A DNA stretch of 64,000 bases from Aquila chrysaetos chrysaetos (Eukaryota; Chordata; Aves; Accipitriformes; Accipitridae): contig NW_024470388.1 in NCBI RefSeq assembly GCF_900496995.4, forward strand, positions 62,001 to 126,000. Direction: 5' to 3'. Positions 1-11,234 of this stretch are shown piece by piece. A program made the translations under genes and the position numbers. The notes beneath the pieces were generated by a model. The model was not told where the DNA came from. It did not search any database and worked only from the letters and a program-made list of their open reading frames with translations. Positions within the stretch are counted from its first letter, which is position 1. Each line of letters opens with the position of its first letter.

Positions 1-2729
1 AGAAACAAGCAAGGGAAAAGAGGTAAAAGACAGGCAAGGGGAAAAAAGGGAAAAGAGAGAGTTCATGGAAAAGAGGAAAACAAGGGAAAAGAGAAAGGTG
101 AGGGAAAACCAGGGAAAAGAGACAGGCAAGGGAAAAAGAGAGAGTTGAGGGGAAAGAGAGAAAAGCGGTTTAGAGAGAGAGGCGATGGAAAAGAGACAAA
201 GTGTAAGAGAGACAGGCGAGGGGAAAAGAGGAAAAAGAGAGAGTTAGTGGAAAAGAGGGAAACCAGGAAAAAGAGGCAGGTGAGGGAAAAGAGGGAAGAG
301 AGAGAAAAGGGAGAGTTGAGGGGAAAAGAGGGAGGCGAGTGTAAGTGGGAAAAATTAGACACCAAGGGAAGAGACGTTACAGAGACAGGCGAGGGCAAAG
401 AGGGAAACCAGGGAAAAGAGACAGGCGAGGGGAAAAGAGGGAAAAGAGAGAGGCGAGGGAAAAGAGGGAAAAGAGGGAGGCGAGTGAAAGTGGGAAAATT
501 GGACACCAAGGGACAAGAGGTGAAAGAGAAAGGCGAGGGCAAAGAGGGAAACCAGGGAAAAGAGAGAGGAGAGGGAAAATAGGGAAAAGAGAGAGTTGAT
601 GGAAAAGAGGGAGAAGAGGTAACAGAGGCAGGACAGGGAAAGAGGGGAAAGGGAGAGTTCATGGAAAAGAGGGAAACCAGGGGAAAGAGAGAGGAGAGGG
701 AAAAGTGACAGGCGAGGGAAAAGAGGGAAAAGAGAGAGTTAGTGGAAAAGAGGGAAACCAGGGAAAAGAGGCAGGTGAGGGAAAAGGGAGAGTTGAGGGA
801 AAAGAAGGAGGCGAGTGAAAGTGGGAAAATTAGACACTGAGGGAAGAGAGGTAAAAGAGACAGGCAAGGGGAAAATAGGTAAAAGAAACAAGCGAGGGAA
901 AAAGAGGGAAAAGAGGGAGTTCATGGAAAAGAGGGAAGCCAGTGAAAAGAGACAAAGCGAGGGGAAAAGAGGGAAAAGAGACAGGGGAGGAAAAAAGACA
1001 GTTCGTGGAAAAGAGGGAAACCAGGAAAAAGACAGAGGAGAGAGAAAAGAGGGAAAAGAGAGAGTTGAGGAAAAAGAGGGAAACCAGGAAAGAGGCAGGT
1101 GAGGAAATAAATAGAGGGAAAAGAGAGCATTGAGGGAAAAGAGGGAAACCAGGGGAAAGAGGCAGGTGAGGTACAAGAGGGGAAAAGAGGGAAAAGTGGG
1201 AGGCGAGTGTAAGTGGGAAAAATTAGACACCAAGGGAAGAGACGTTAAAGAGACAGGCGAGGGCAAAGAGGGAAACCAGGGAAAAGAGACAGGCGAGGGG
1301 AAAAGATGGAAAAGAGACAGTTGATGGAAAAAACGGGGAAAGAGACAGGCAAGGGCAGAAACGAAAAGCAGGGAAAAGAGAGAGTCGAGGGGAAAGAAGG
1401 GAAAGAGAGAGTTCATGGAAAAGAGGGAAGCCATGGAAAAGAGACAGGCGAGGGGGAAAGAGCTAAAAGAGAGAGTTAATGCAGAAGAGGGAAAGCAGGG
1501 AAAAGAGGGGAGGTGAAAAGAGCTAAAAGAGTCAAGCGAGGAAATGAAGGGAAAGAGACAGGCAAGGGCAAAGGGGGAAACCAGGGAAAAGAGACAGGCA
1601 AGGGGAAAAGAGCTAAAAGAGAGAGTTAATGCAGAAGAGGAAAAGACGGTAAAAGAGACAGTCGAGGGAAAGCAGGGAAAAGAGACAGGCGAGGAGAAAA
1701 GAAGGGAAAGAGAGAGTTCATGGAAAAGAAGGAAACTAGGGAAAAGAGACAGGCGAAGGGGAAAGAGGCAAGAGAGTCAAGCAATGGAAAAGAGGGAAAA
1801 GAGACAGGCGAGGGCAAAGAGGAAAACCAGGGGAAAGAGACCGCTGAGGGGAAAGAAGGGGAAGAGAGAGTTCATGGAAAAGAGGGAAGTGAGGGAAAAG
1901 AGACAGGCGAGGGGAAAAGAGATAAAAGAGAGACTTAATGCAGAAGGGGGAAGCCAGGAAAAAAGAGATATTTGAGGGGAAAGAAGGGGAAGAGAGAGTT
2001 CGTGGAAAAAAGAAAACCAGGGAAAAGAGAGAGTCGAGGGAAAAGAAGGGGAAGAGAGAGTTCATGGGAAAGAGGGAAACCAGGGAAAAGAGACAGGCAA
2101 GGGGGAAAGAGGTAAGAGAGTCAAGCGATGGAAAAGAGGGAAAAGAGACAGGCGAGGGTAAAGAGGAAAACCAGGAAAAAGAGACCGCTGAGGGGAAAGA
2201 AGGGGAAGAGAGAGTTCATGGAAAAGAGGGAAGCCAGTGAAAAGAGAGAGGTGAAGGAAATAGAGCTTAAAAAAGAGAGTTAATGCCCAAGAGGGAAACC
2301 AGGGAAAAGAGACAGGCCTGGGGGAAAGAAGGGATAAAGAGAGTTCGTGGAAAAAAGAAAACCAGGGAAAAGACACAGTCGAGGGAAAAGAAGGGGAAGA
2401 GAGACTTCATGGGAAAGAGGGAAGCCAGGGAAAAGAGTCACGCAAGGGGAAAAGAAGAGAAAGAGAGAGTTCATTGAAAAGAGGGTAACGGGGGGGGGGG
2501 GGGGGCCAAGAACTAAAAGAGAGAGTTAATGCAGAAGAGGGAAACCAGGGAAAAGAGGTGGGCAAAGGAAAAGAAGGGGAAGAGAGAGTTCATGGAAAAG
2601 ATGGAAACCAGGGAAAAGAGACAGTCAAGGGAAAAGAAGTAAAAGAGACAAGCGACAGAAAAGAGGGAAAAGAGACAGGCGAGGGGGAAAGAGCTAAAAG
2701 AGAGAGTTACGCAGAAGAGGGAAACCAGG
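1..2729 (+). repeat. Polypurine (G/A) minisatellite array
   Basis: About 2.7 kb of almost pure A/G on the plus strand. It is built from reshuffled short modules such as GGGAAAAGAGACAGGCGAGG, GAGAGTTCATGGAAAAGAGG and GGGAAACCAGGGAAAAGAG. Longer blocks recur: the module around 340-400 is nearly repeated at about 1200-1270. A run of 16 G lies at 2490-2505. Every open frame here is low-complexity (Lys/Glu/Arg/Gly one way, Ser/Phe/Leu/Pro the other) and is rejected as coding. The array stops exactly where the retroviral LTR begins. Confidence 0.9.
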
Positions 2730-3202
2730 TGTGGCAGTACATCCCGCCCCCCATCCTGCCAGCAGGAAACGAAACTTCTCCAGGCAGGGAGAAGGGGAAG
2801 GAAACCCTGGAGGCCGCAGGTTGAAATTTGAACTGGCCAATCGAGACGCGCCAGGTACACCGAGGTGACCCTCCTGGCCGATAGAATTAAATGACCACAG
2901 GTCAGATTCGACAGGGGTATAAACGGGGTCCCGCCGAGGACACGTCGGCAGTCGGGGACTCCCCCTCGGGTCGGGCCGGGGCACCGCCCGAGGTAACTCC
3001 TCGAGGGAGAGAGTGATACGCGCGTTTTGAGTCATCACTTTAAATCTTGGGGATTCTTAAGTCGGCCGTGTAGTATTAATTCTCTTTACATCATTGAGCC
3101 TGTGGTTTTATAAAATGTTACCGGACTTCTAACTAACTTTTGCTGAAGAATAAATCCGAGCTTTAACACCTGTTGGATTTGGTTAGTCGTGCATCCGTAA
3201 CA
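2730..3202 (+). mobile_element. 5' LTR of the first endogenous retrovirus
   Basis: Starts TGTGGCAG and ends GTAACA, giving TG...CA termini over 473 bp. A TATA-like element (GGGTATAAACGG) lies near 2915 and a polyadenylation signal (AATAAA) near 3149. These fit U3, R and U5 in that order. The LTR begins directly at the edge of the polypurine array, so the 5' target duplication cannot be tested without the missing 3' LTR. Confidence 0.75.
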
Positions 3203-3210
3203 TTTTCAAT

Positions 3211-3228
3211 TGGCGTAGTCGGTAGGAT
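3211..3228 (+). other. Primer-binding site, tRNA-Ser-like
   Basis: The 18 bases TGGCGTAGTCGGTAGGAT lie eight bases after the LTR end. They are complementary, with one G:U-type mismatch, to the 3' end of vertebrate tRNA-Ser (ending in CGACTACGCCA). Serine tRNA is an uncommon retroviral primer. Confidence 0.7.
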
Positions 3229-3844
3229 GGTGTTAATGGAGGAATTATTACGGAGGCACGGCTGCAGTCCTTCTCCCCCAGGTCTGGACTGGGCGAAGGA
3301 GAAGTGGTCCGACCCGGCAGCGGTCGTGGAGAGAGTAGAACTGTGCCGCGGAAGTAGTCCGCAGGACAGCAAAGGCAGCGTGTGGGCCCTCCTGGACGCC
3401 TGCTTGATTCAAGCACAGAAGAGTGATTCTGCTAAAAGGCAAGGGGAAATAGATTATCTGAAGGTGGAATTGGAGGAAAGGGACATGCGGCCCCTTATTG
3501 AAACAGAAGGGCACGCGGGTCCGCACGGTGGGAGCCCCTGGAGCGCTGTTTGCACGGCCCCTCGGTCGGGACCCGAACTCGGCGAGTTGCAAGCTAAGTT
3601 TTCGTGCAAGCCGGGCAAAACCGAAACTGAGTATTTGTGGAGAGTTTCTCTAACGGGGGAGGATCGGATACTGTTGAGTGATGATGAAGCAAGAAATTAC
3701 TGGGGACCGGGAGTATTTCTGAATGATGGACCACCGGGGAATCGGTCAATAACGTCCCGAGTAGCTTACTGGGCTGGGGGTGTGGACCCCAAGGAGAGAG
3801 GAGAATCTGTGTTACTATCCGGGCAAAGGGACTGTCGGAGTTAA
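3227..3844 (+). pseudogene. Retroviral gag remnant
   Basis: An open frame of about 206 codons from the ATG at 3227, 16 bases downstream of the primer-site start. It has the look of an avian endogenous retroviral Gag N-terminal region: an early Leu/Arg/His segment, then a Trp- and Gly-rich part containing GPGVF and YWAGGVDP. It ends at a TAA at 3842-3844, and the following 300 bases have no long frame in continuity, so it is a truncated Gag. No late-domain or zinc-knuckle motif is visible. Family-level recognition is from general knowledge of bird retroviral Gag proteins, not from a search. Confidence 0.6.
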
Positions 3845-4183
3845 CGGAGGGCAGCAGGAAGGTCCGCCCAGCCGGTTGTAAACCCCGCCCCGAGCGGTCT
3901 CGAACTCGCTGTCGGTCGGGTCGGAACTGCGATCCCGGAAGGGACGCTCTCTGGCGGAAGGCACCGGCACTGGGGGCAGCCCGAGCCGTGCTGCACGGGC
4001 AGTCCGCCGGCGGCGTCCGGGAGTGAGATTGCTGGAGGGGAAAGCTGGAGACCAAAGGGAAGCGCCAGCAACCCTGCCCCCTCGGGAAGAGGAACGGGAC
4101 CCTTTCGCGGCACTGCGAGAGGAACTGGAAGGGCTAAAAAACTAGGAGCTGCGGTTTGGGGTTCAGGCCGCCCAATCTGCATA

Positions 4184-4347
4184 GTGAATACCTGCCAATG
4201 GTCTGCTGATAAAGAGCCTTATATACACATTCCTGTGGGCCCAAAACAGATAAGTTTGGAATTCTTAATCGATACAGGAGCCCAAATTAGTGTTTTAAAT
4301 GATCTACAAGCTAGTGAGCTGGGAATTAGGCCATCAAGAAAGGCTAT
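4184..4347 (+). pseudogene. Retroviral aspartic protease fragment
   Basis: The reading frame contains the LIDTGAQIS signature of retroviral aspartic proteases (catalytic Asp-Thr/Ser-Gly) at about 4267-4293, preceded by an IPVGPKQ strand. The frame runs without a stop into the LTR at 4348, so the last 39 residues of the 93-codon open frame are LTR-derived and not protease. The second half of the protease fold is absent. It lies about 340 bases after the gag stop, with no visible nucleocapsid between them. Confidence 0.7.
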
Positions 4348-4927
4348 TGTATTGGGTCTGGCTGAGATGGAGTTAATTCTCCCCATAGCAGCCCTCATAG
4401 AGCTGTGCTCTGCATCAGTAGCTAGAAAGGTGTCGATAACACACCAGTGTTTTGGCTACTGCTGAGCAGCGCTGGCACAGCACCAAGGCTGTCTCCCCAA
4501 CATTTTTGCCCCCCTCAATGGCAGGCTGGGGCTGGGCAAGATCTTGGGAGGGGACATAACCAGGACAGCTGACCTAAACTAACCAAACAGATATTCCATA
4601 CCATATGACGTCAGCTCAGATTAAAAAAAAGCTAAGTAAAGGGAGACGGAAGGGGGGCATTTTTGTCTTCCGGAGCAACCACTGTGTGTACCGAAGCCCT
4701 GCTTCCCAGGAAGTGGCTAGACATCGCCTGCCGATGGGAAGTAGAGAATAATATCATTTGTTTTTCTTTGCTTTCGCGCGCGACCTTTGCTTTCACTTTA
4801 TTAAACTGTCCTTATCTTGACCCACGAGCCTTTTGTTATATTTTCTCCCCCCTGTCCAGCTGAGAAGGGGGAGTGATAGAGCGGCTTTGGTGGGCACCTG
4901 GCACCCAGCCAGGGTCAACCCACCACA
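4348..4927 (+). mobile_element. Solo LTR of an abundant avian ERV family, copy 1
   Basis: A full LTR of 580 bp starting TGTATTGGGTCTGGC and ending AACCCACCACA. It shows a PPT-like AGACGGAAGGGGGG stretch internally and a polyadenylation-type ATTAAA near 4800. A second, truncated copy starts at 14874 and matches for about 400 bp. No short direct repeat flanks this copy: the left flank is protease sequence and the right flank is CCCTAA-rich. One side was therefore probably rearranged after insertion. Confidence 0.75.
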
Positions 4928-7900
4928 CCCCTAACCCTACCCCTAACACCTAACCATACGGTTCCCCGGAGCTAGGGTTCTGCTGGGGCTAGGGTTCCCC
5001 CGGCGCTAGGGTCACAGCACATTAGGGGTCCCCAACGCTAGGGTTAGGGGTGTTTAGGGCTGTGGTTAGGGGTCCTCAGGATTAGGGTTAGGGCAGGCTA
5101 GGGTTCCCCGAGGTTAGAGTTTGGGTGGGCTAGGGTTCCCTGGGGCTAGGCGACCTTGGGGCTAGGGTTAGGGCAGGCTAGGGTTCCCCGAGGTTAGAGT
5201 TTGGGTGGGCTAGGGTTCCCTGGGGCTAGGCGACCTTGGGGCTAGGGTTAGGGCGGGCTAGAGTTCCTCAGCATTAGGGTTAGGGCAGGCTAGTTTTCCC
5301 AGGGGCTAGGTTTAGGGCCAGCTAGTGCTCCCTGGAGCTAGGATTCCTTGGGGTTAGAGTGGGCTAGGGTTCCCCGGGCCTAGGTGTTCTCAGGGTTAGA
5401 TTTAGGGCAGGCTAGGTTTCCCCGGGGCTAGGGGTCCTACGGGCTGGGGTTAGGGCGGGCTAGGTTTCCCCGGGGCTAGGGGTCTTTGGCATTAGGGTTA
5501 GGGTGGGCTAGGGTTCTCCAGGCCTAGGGGTCCTTGGGGCAAGGTTTAGGGTGGCCTAGGTTCCCTGGTGCTAGGGTCTTCAGGGTTTGGGTTAGGATGG
5601 GCTAGGCTTCCCCAGAGCTAGGGGTCCCCGGGGTGAGGGTTAGGGCGGGCTAGGTTTCCCTGGAGCTAGAGGTCCCTGTGGTTAGGGTTAGGGCAGGCTA
5701 CGGTTCCCCGTGCCTTGACGTCCTCGGGGTTAAGGATAGGGCGGGCTAGGGTTCCCCAGGGCTAGGGTTCCTCGGGCTTAGGTATAGGGCGGGCTAGGGG
5801 TCCTCGGGGTTAGGGTGGGCTAGGGTTCCCCGGGGCTGGGTTTAGGGCAGGCTAGGGTTCCCTGGCTGGGGCTCAGGGTCCTCGGGGTTAGTGTTAGGGC
5901 AGGCTAGAGTTTCCCGGGCCTAGGTGTCATTGGGGCTGGGGTTATGGCAGGCTAGGGTTCCTCAGCGTTAGGGTTAGGGCGGGCTAGGTTTCCCCAGGGC
6001 TAGGTTTATGGTGGGCTAGTGTTCCCTGGAGCTAGGATTCCTTGGGTTTGGGGTTAGGGCAGGCTTGCGTTCCCCAGGGCTAGGGGTCCTCGGGGCTAGT
6101 GTTAGGGTGGGCTAGGGTTCCCCGGGCCTAGGCATCCTCGGGGCTAGGGTTTGGGTGGGTTAGGGTTCCTCGGCATTAGGGTTAGGACTGGCCAGGTTTC
6201 CCCAGGGCTAAGTGTCCCCAGGGCTAGTGCCAGGGAAGGCTATGTTTCCCTGCAGCTAGGGATCCTCGGTGTTAGGGTTAGTGCAGGATAGGGTTCCCTG
6301 GGGCTAGGGGTGTTCGGGGTTAGGTTTAAGGCGGGCTAGGTTTCCCCGGGGCTAGGGGTCCTCAGGGTTAGCGCTAGGGTTCCCTGGGGCTAGGGGTCCT
6401 CGGGGCTAGGGTTAGGGTGGGGCTATGGTTCCCTAGGCCTCGACGTCCTTAGGGTTAAGGCTAGGGTTCCTCAGGGCTAGGTTTAGGGTAGGCTGGGGTT
6501 CCCTGGTTCTAGGGGTCCTCGTGGTAAGGGTTAGGGCAGGCTAGGTTTCCCCGGGGCTAGGGGTCCTTGGGGCTAGGGATCTTTGGCGTTAGGGTTTGGG
6601 CAGGTTAGGGGTCCTTCAGGCTAGATTTAGGGCAGGCTAGTTTTCCCCGGTGCTAGGGTCAAGGCAGGCTGGGGTTCCCTGGGCCTAGGTTTCCTCGGGG
6701 CTAGGGTTAGGGTGGGCTACGGTTCTCCGGGCTACAGTTCCCCGGGGCTCAGGTTCCCCGGGGCTAGGGGTCCTTGACATTAGGGTTATGGTGGGCTAGA
6801 GTTCCCTGGGGCTAGGCGTCCTTGGTGTTAGGGTTAGGGTGGGCTAGGGTTCCCCAGGGCTAAGGGCCCTTGGGGCTAGGGGTCCCCGGGGCTAGGGTTA
6901 AGGCAGGTTAGGGTTCCCCAGGTCTAGGGTTAGGGCAGGCTATGGTTCCCTGGGCCTCGTCGTCCTCGGGGTTAAGGTTAGGGCAGGCTAGGGGTCTCCA
7001 GGGCTAGGCATCCTCAGGGTCAGGTTTAGGGCAGGCTAGATTTCCCCGGGGCTAGGGGTCCTCAGGGTTAGCTTTAGGGTAGGCTAGGGTTCCCTGGGGC
7101 TAGGGGTCCTCGGGGCTAGGGTTTGGGCGGGCTAGGTTTCCCCAGGGCTAAGTTTAGGGCAGGCTAGGGTTCCTCCATGTTACGGTTAGGGCTGGCTAGG
7201 ATTCCCTGGGGGCTAGTGGTCTTCAGGGCAGGGTTTCCCGAGCCTAGGGTTCCTTGGGGCTATGTTTAGGGTGGGCTATGTTTCACTGGGTCTAGGGGTC
7301 CTCTGGGCTAGGGGTCCTCAGGGTTAGGGTGGGCTAGGTTTCCTTGGGCCTAGGGGTCCTCGGGGCTAGGGTTCTCCAGGGCTAGGGGTCCTCAGCGTTA
7401 GGTTTAGGGTGGGCTAGTATTCCCCAAGGCTAACGGTCCTCCAGGCTAGGATTAGGGAAGGCTAGGTTTTCCCGGGGCTAGCAGTCTTTGGGGTTATGTT
7501 TCCCCCGGCCTAGAGATCCTTGGGGCTAGGGTTAGGGCAGTCTAGGGATCCACGGGGCCAGGGGTCCTCTGGCTATGGTTCAGATGGGCTACGTTTCCCT
7601 GGGGCTACCGGTCTTCGGGGTTAGGTTTCCCCAGGCTTAGGTTTCCTCGGGGCTAGTGTTATGGCAGGCTAGGGTTCCCTGGGGCTAGGCGTCCTTGGCG
7701 TTAGGGGTTATGGCGGGCTAGGGTTCCCTGGGGCTAGGCGTCCTTGGTGTTAGGGTTAGGGTGGGCTAGGGTTCCCTGGGGCTAGCTGTCTTCGGGGCTA
7801 GGTTTCCCCGGGCCTAGGGTTCCTTGGGGCTAGGGTTATGGTGGGCTATATTTCGCTGGGGCTAGGGGTCCTCGTGGTAAGGGTTAGGTCGGGCTAGTTT

Positions 7901-9170
7901 TCCCTGGGCCTAGGGTTAGGGCAGGCCAGCGTTCCCCGGGGCTAGGGGTCCTCGGGGCTAGGGATCTTTGGTGTTAGGGTTTGGGCAGGCTAGGGGTCCC
8001 TTCGGGCTAGGTTTAGGATGGGCTAGTTTTCCCCGGTGCTAGGGTCAAGGCGGGCTAGGGTTCCCTGGGGCTAGGCTTCCTCAGGGTTAGGGTTAGGGTG
8101 GGCTATGGTTCCCCAGGCCTCAACGTCCTTGGGGTTAATTTTAGGGCGGGTTAGGGGTCCCCGGGGCTAGGGTTAAGGCAGGCTAGGTTTCCCCAGGTCT
8201 AGGGTTAGGGCGGGCTAAGGTTTCCTGGGCCTAGGGTTCCTCGGCATTAGGATGAGGGCGGGCTTGGATTCCCAAGGGCTAAGGGTCATTGGGGTTAGGG
8301 TTAGGGGCGGGCTAGGTTTCCCCACAGCTACATTTAGGGCAGGCTAGTGTTCCCTGGAGCTAGGATTCCTCGGCCTTAGGATGAGGGTGGGCTAGGGTTC
8401 CCCGCGCCTAGGGGTTCTCAGGGTTAGGGTTAGGGCGGGCTAGTATTCCATGGAGCTAGGATTCCTTGGGTTTAGGGTTAGTGTAGGCTAGGGTTCCCTG
8501 GGGCTAGGGGTTCTCTGGTTTAGGGATAGGGCAGGCTATGTTTTGCTTGGGCTAGGGGGCCTATGAGCTAGGATTAGGGCAGGCTAGGGTTCCCCGGGCC
8601 TGGGGTCCTCGGGGCTAGGATTAGGGCGGGCTAGCGGTCTTCGGTGTTAGGGTTAGCGTGGGCTAAGGTTCCCCGGACCTCGAAATCCTTGTGGTTAAGA
8701 TTAGTGTGGTCTAGGGTTCCCCAGGGCTAGGGTTCCTCGGCCTTAGGATGAGGGCAGGCTAGGTTTCCCCAGGGCTTGATTTAGGGCAGGCTAGTGTTCC
8801 CTGGTGCTAGAGGTCCTCAGTGTTACAGTTAGGGCTGGCTATGCTTACTCGGGGTTAGGGTTAGGGTGGGCTAGGGTTCTCTGGACCTAGGTGTTGTCAG
8901 GGCTAGGGTTAGGGCGGGCTAGGTTTCCCCAGGTCTAGGGGTCTTCGGCATTAGGGTTAGGGTGGGCTAGGGTTCCCCGGGCTAGGTTTAGCACGGGCTA
9001 GGTTTCTCCATGGCTAGGGGTTCTCCAGGCTAGGGTTAGGGCGGGCTATGGTTTCCCACGCCTTGAAGTCCTCAGGTAAGGGTTAGGGCGGGCTAGGGGT
9101 CAGCGGGTTAGGAGTCATATTGGTTGTGGTTAGGGCAGGCTAGGCTTAGGGGTCCATAATGAGTGTGTAG
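4928..9170 (+). repeat. Degenerate telomere-like TAGGG minisatellite
   Basis: About 4.2 kb of variants of a 40-50 bp unit. Typical modules are GGGCTAGGGTTCCCCGGGGC, TAGGGGTCCTCGGGG and TTAGGGTTAGGGCGGGCTAGG. GTTAGGG dimers occur in many units. The first 40 bases (4926-4965) carry the opposite strand (CCCTAACCCTACCCCTAA). The array keeps strong strand asymmetry to its end, and no coding frame over 60 codons exists in it. It looks like a subtelomeric or interstitial satellite derived from telomere repeat, not a true chromosome end. Confidence 0.85.
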
Positions 9171-9176
9171 GGTGGG

Positions 9177-9406
9177 TGTAGCAGTGCTACATATCAAGGT
9201 GCTGCGATTAGATCACTGGTCGGCCCGGACCAGGGAAGAGACAGATAACACACATGGTGTGAGTGCCAACTCCGTCTTTTATTGCGCAGTTAATTCCTTT
9301 TATACTAACAACGGTAGGTGGGATTACTGATATGTCATAGGGAGGCGACGACTAGCCTTCTACCTTTCCGTGACATCGCGAGATCTTCCGAACGCTGTAC
9401 CCTACA
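9177..9406 (-). mobile_element. 3' LTR of the minus-strand provirus
   Basis: 230 bp. On the minus strand it starts TGTAGGGTACAGCG immediately after the polypurine tract and ends near GCACTGCTACA. It is near-identical to 14499-14730. The flank at 9171-9176 (GGTGGG) is the target duplication, abutting the end of the telomere-like array. Confidence 0.85.
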
Positions 9407-10463
9407 TTTCCCCCTCCTCATGTCCAACTAGCTCCTATTGGTTACATACACTATTCACACATTATTCATGCACTGTCCACGCGTCCAGTTGCACTTAATG
9501 ATCGGTTGTATCAACACTGTACACGCGCATAAACATAAGACATAATTGGCTAGACTAACTAAAACATACAAGACTTGTTTCAGTCTAATTGGTCAAGATA
9601 AACTGCCGAATCGAGGTTGGTTGTGCCAAGTTCTCTTTATCGTGGAATATGCACCTGTGTTTTTCTAATTGGTATCTTTCTTATTTTTGTCTTCTTGTTT
9701 ATTCTGTTCAAGGCCTTCTAAAGGCGTCTGGAATGCTCTTGTGACCGTTAGCTAAATATGTTCCCACAACAATTCCCCCTCCCTTTTTCTATTAGAAGAG
9801 CATTAACAGATTTAGTCACCACCATCCGCGAACTCAGCCCAGCAATCGGTAGGTGCCAGCTTTACGTGGGCGTCCCCACAGAGGCAACGATGGCCTTGCC
9901 GTACACCAGCCCGATGCTCTTCGGAAAATCCTGGCATTTGTACATTTGCAGAGGAACAGATTTTAGCACGCGTGGTCAGTGGGTGCCAAAATTCGCCTCA
10001 GTTGAAACATAGGGAGCCTATGGCACATGCGGTCGCTGGCCAGGCGTGCCGCACAAGTCATAGCCATCCTGTCTATTGGTTCACGGGCTTAGTGATGTGG
10101 TTGCAGTGCACAGAGAATCTTGACCTGTTATGTTGGCTAAGGTGACCTACAAGATCTATGAACACAATTAATTAAACACAGTAAAAGCAACATTATACCT
10201 AATAAAACACACAAGAATAAAAGAAACCCCGATTTTTAACAAAGATACAAACCAACTCCTAAGTCCCCATCCCGCAGCTAAATGCTCCAAGCCGAAATGA
10301 CAGTTTTCTTAATTGCTATAAAGGTCTTGCAGCTGCTTCTTGCTTCTGCAGTTCTGTTATCTTGTTTATTAATTGCTCCAGCGTCAGAAATTCGTAGCAG
10401 ATACCCAAGACGTCACAAGCCAGGAAAGGATAACAGCAATCTGTAAAGAAAAACACTCAAACA
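9407..10463 (-). mobile_element. Provirus 3' region: env anchor remnant and second LTR-like start
   Basis: After pol, the minus strand contains a Leu/Ile-rich stretch around 10235-10140 that would span a membrane and ends in basic residues, fitting the anchor of a transmembrane envelope protein. No long env frame survives. At about 9770 a polypurine tract (AAAAAGGGAGGGGGAA) is followed by TGTTGTGGGAACAT, which looks like another PPT/LTR junction. This hints at a second LTR fragment embedded between 9407 and 9770. Confidence 0.4.
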
Positions 10464-11111
10464 CTACGAGGTTAGGGCAGGACGAACCATACGACTAGGG
10501 ACCCATTTCAGTAGCCCTTCAGGCGTCTGTACACAGGCGTACCCCCGCCCGAGGCAACGCAGCTCAAACGGTCCGTCCCATTGGCGTGTCTGGGGATCAC
10601 GCACAGGGACCAACGGGTAGGGGCCTTTCTCTTCCGTAGTCGTAAAATGTCGTTGCGCCGCCGTCTGGTCCAGGTCCCCCCGAATTGTCTGATTTAATGA
10701 AGTTAACGCAGTTAACAGGAGACGCTGTGTACGGAGAACAGGTGAGTTATCCCGTAACCAGGAGGGCTCCGCCTGGTCCCCCTCCCTAAGCCGATCTAGC
10801 AGGGTCTTTAAGGTTCAATGTGCTCGTTCTACAATGGCCTGGCAGGTGCTGTTATAAGGAATGCCATGTACAAGGTCAATACCCCAGGTTGCACAAAATC
10901 GCTTCACCTTTTCCGCAGTATAAGCTGCACCATTATCCGTCTTGATCTGTTGTGGAATCCCCAGTTGGGCTATGCAAGCACGCCAGTGTTGTACAACCGC
11001 CAAGCTATTCTGCTTCCTGTGCGCTGTAGCGAGAATATATTTACTATAGGTGTCTACGGTAACATGCAAATACTGTAGTGGCTTAAAGGGAGCGTACTCC
11101 GGTCCACTCAT
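10464..11111 (-). pseudogene. Retroviral integrase remnant (pol 3' end)
   Basis: The minus-strand frame encodes part of the integrase catalytic core: a first-Asp strand (VTVDTYSKYI), the second Asp in IKTDNGAAYTA, then PYNSTCQAIVERAH with the catalytic Glu. This is the D,D(35)E arrangement. An in-frame TGA follows the AH residues near 10813. After it the frame continues through a helix (LLDRLREGD) to a C-terminal DNA-binding-type region with QWDGPFELRC and KWVPSRMVRP, ending at TAG (10466-10464). The N-terminal zinc domain and all of reverse transcriptase are missing. Confidence 0.8.
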
Positions 11112-11234
11112 GTTGACTGCGGGCTACTTATGCTAACTCTAAATAATCAGGCTCAAAGAAATGTTCCCCCATTTTCTATGAAATCTCCCACAATTTCCCC
11201 TTTTCTTTTTCTTTTTTTTTTTTTTTTTTTTTTT

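Larger units (their letters stand above)
2730..4347 (+). mobile_element. Truncated endogenous retrovirus (5' LTR, gag, protease remnant)
   Basis: A plus-strand provirus fragment in the order LTR (2730-3202), primer-binding site (3211-3228), gag-like frame (3227-3844) and protease remnant (4184-4347). It is cut off where a different LTR starts at 4348; no reverse transcriptase, integrase, env or 3' LTR follows. The degenerate telomere-like array takes over after the intruding LTR, so the rest was lost by deletion or recombination. Gag composition resembles avian gamma/epsilon-like endogenous retroviruses, but class assignment is tentative. Confidence 0.75.

Noticed and set aside
63-2376. Many Lys/Glu/Arg or Ser/Phe/Leu/Pro open frames
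   Set aside because: They are translations of the polypurine array with no domain and no start context.
4926-9170. Actual chromosome end (telomere)
   Set aside because: Units are 40-50 bp and degenerate, without long perfect TTAGGG runs, and unique sequence lies on both sides.
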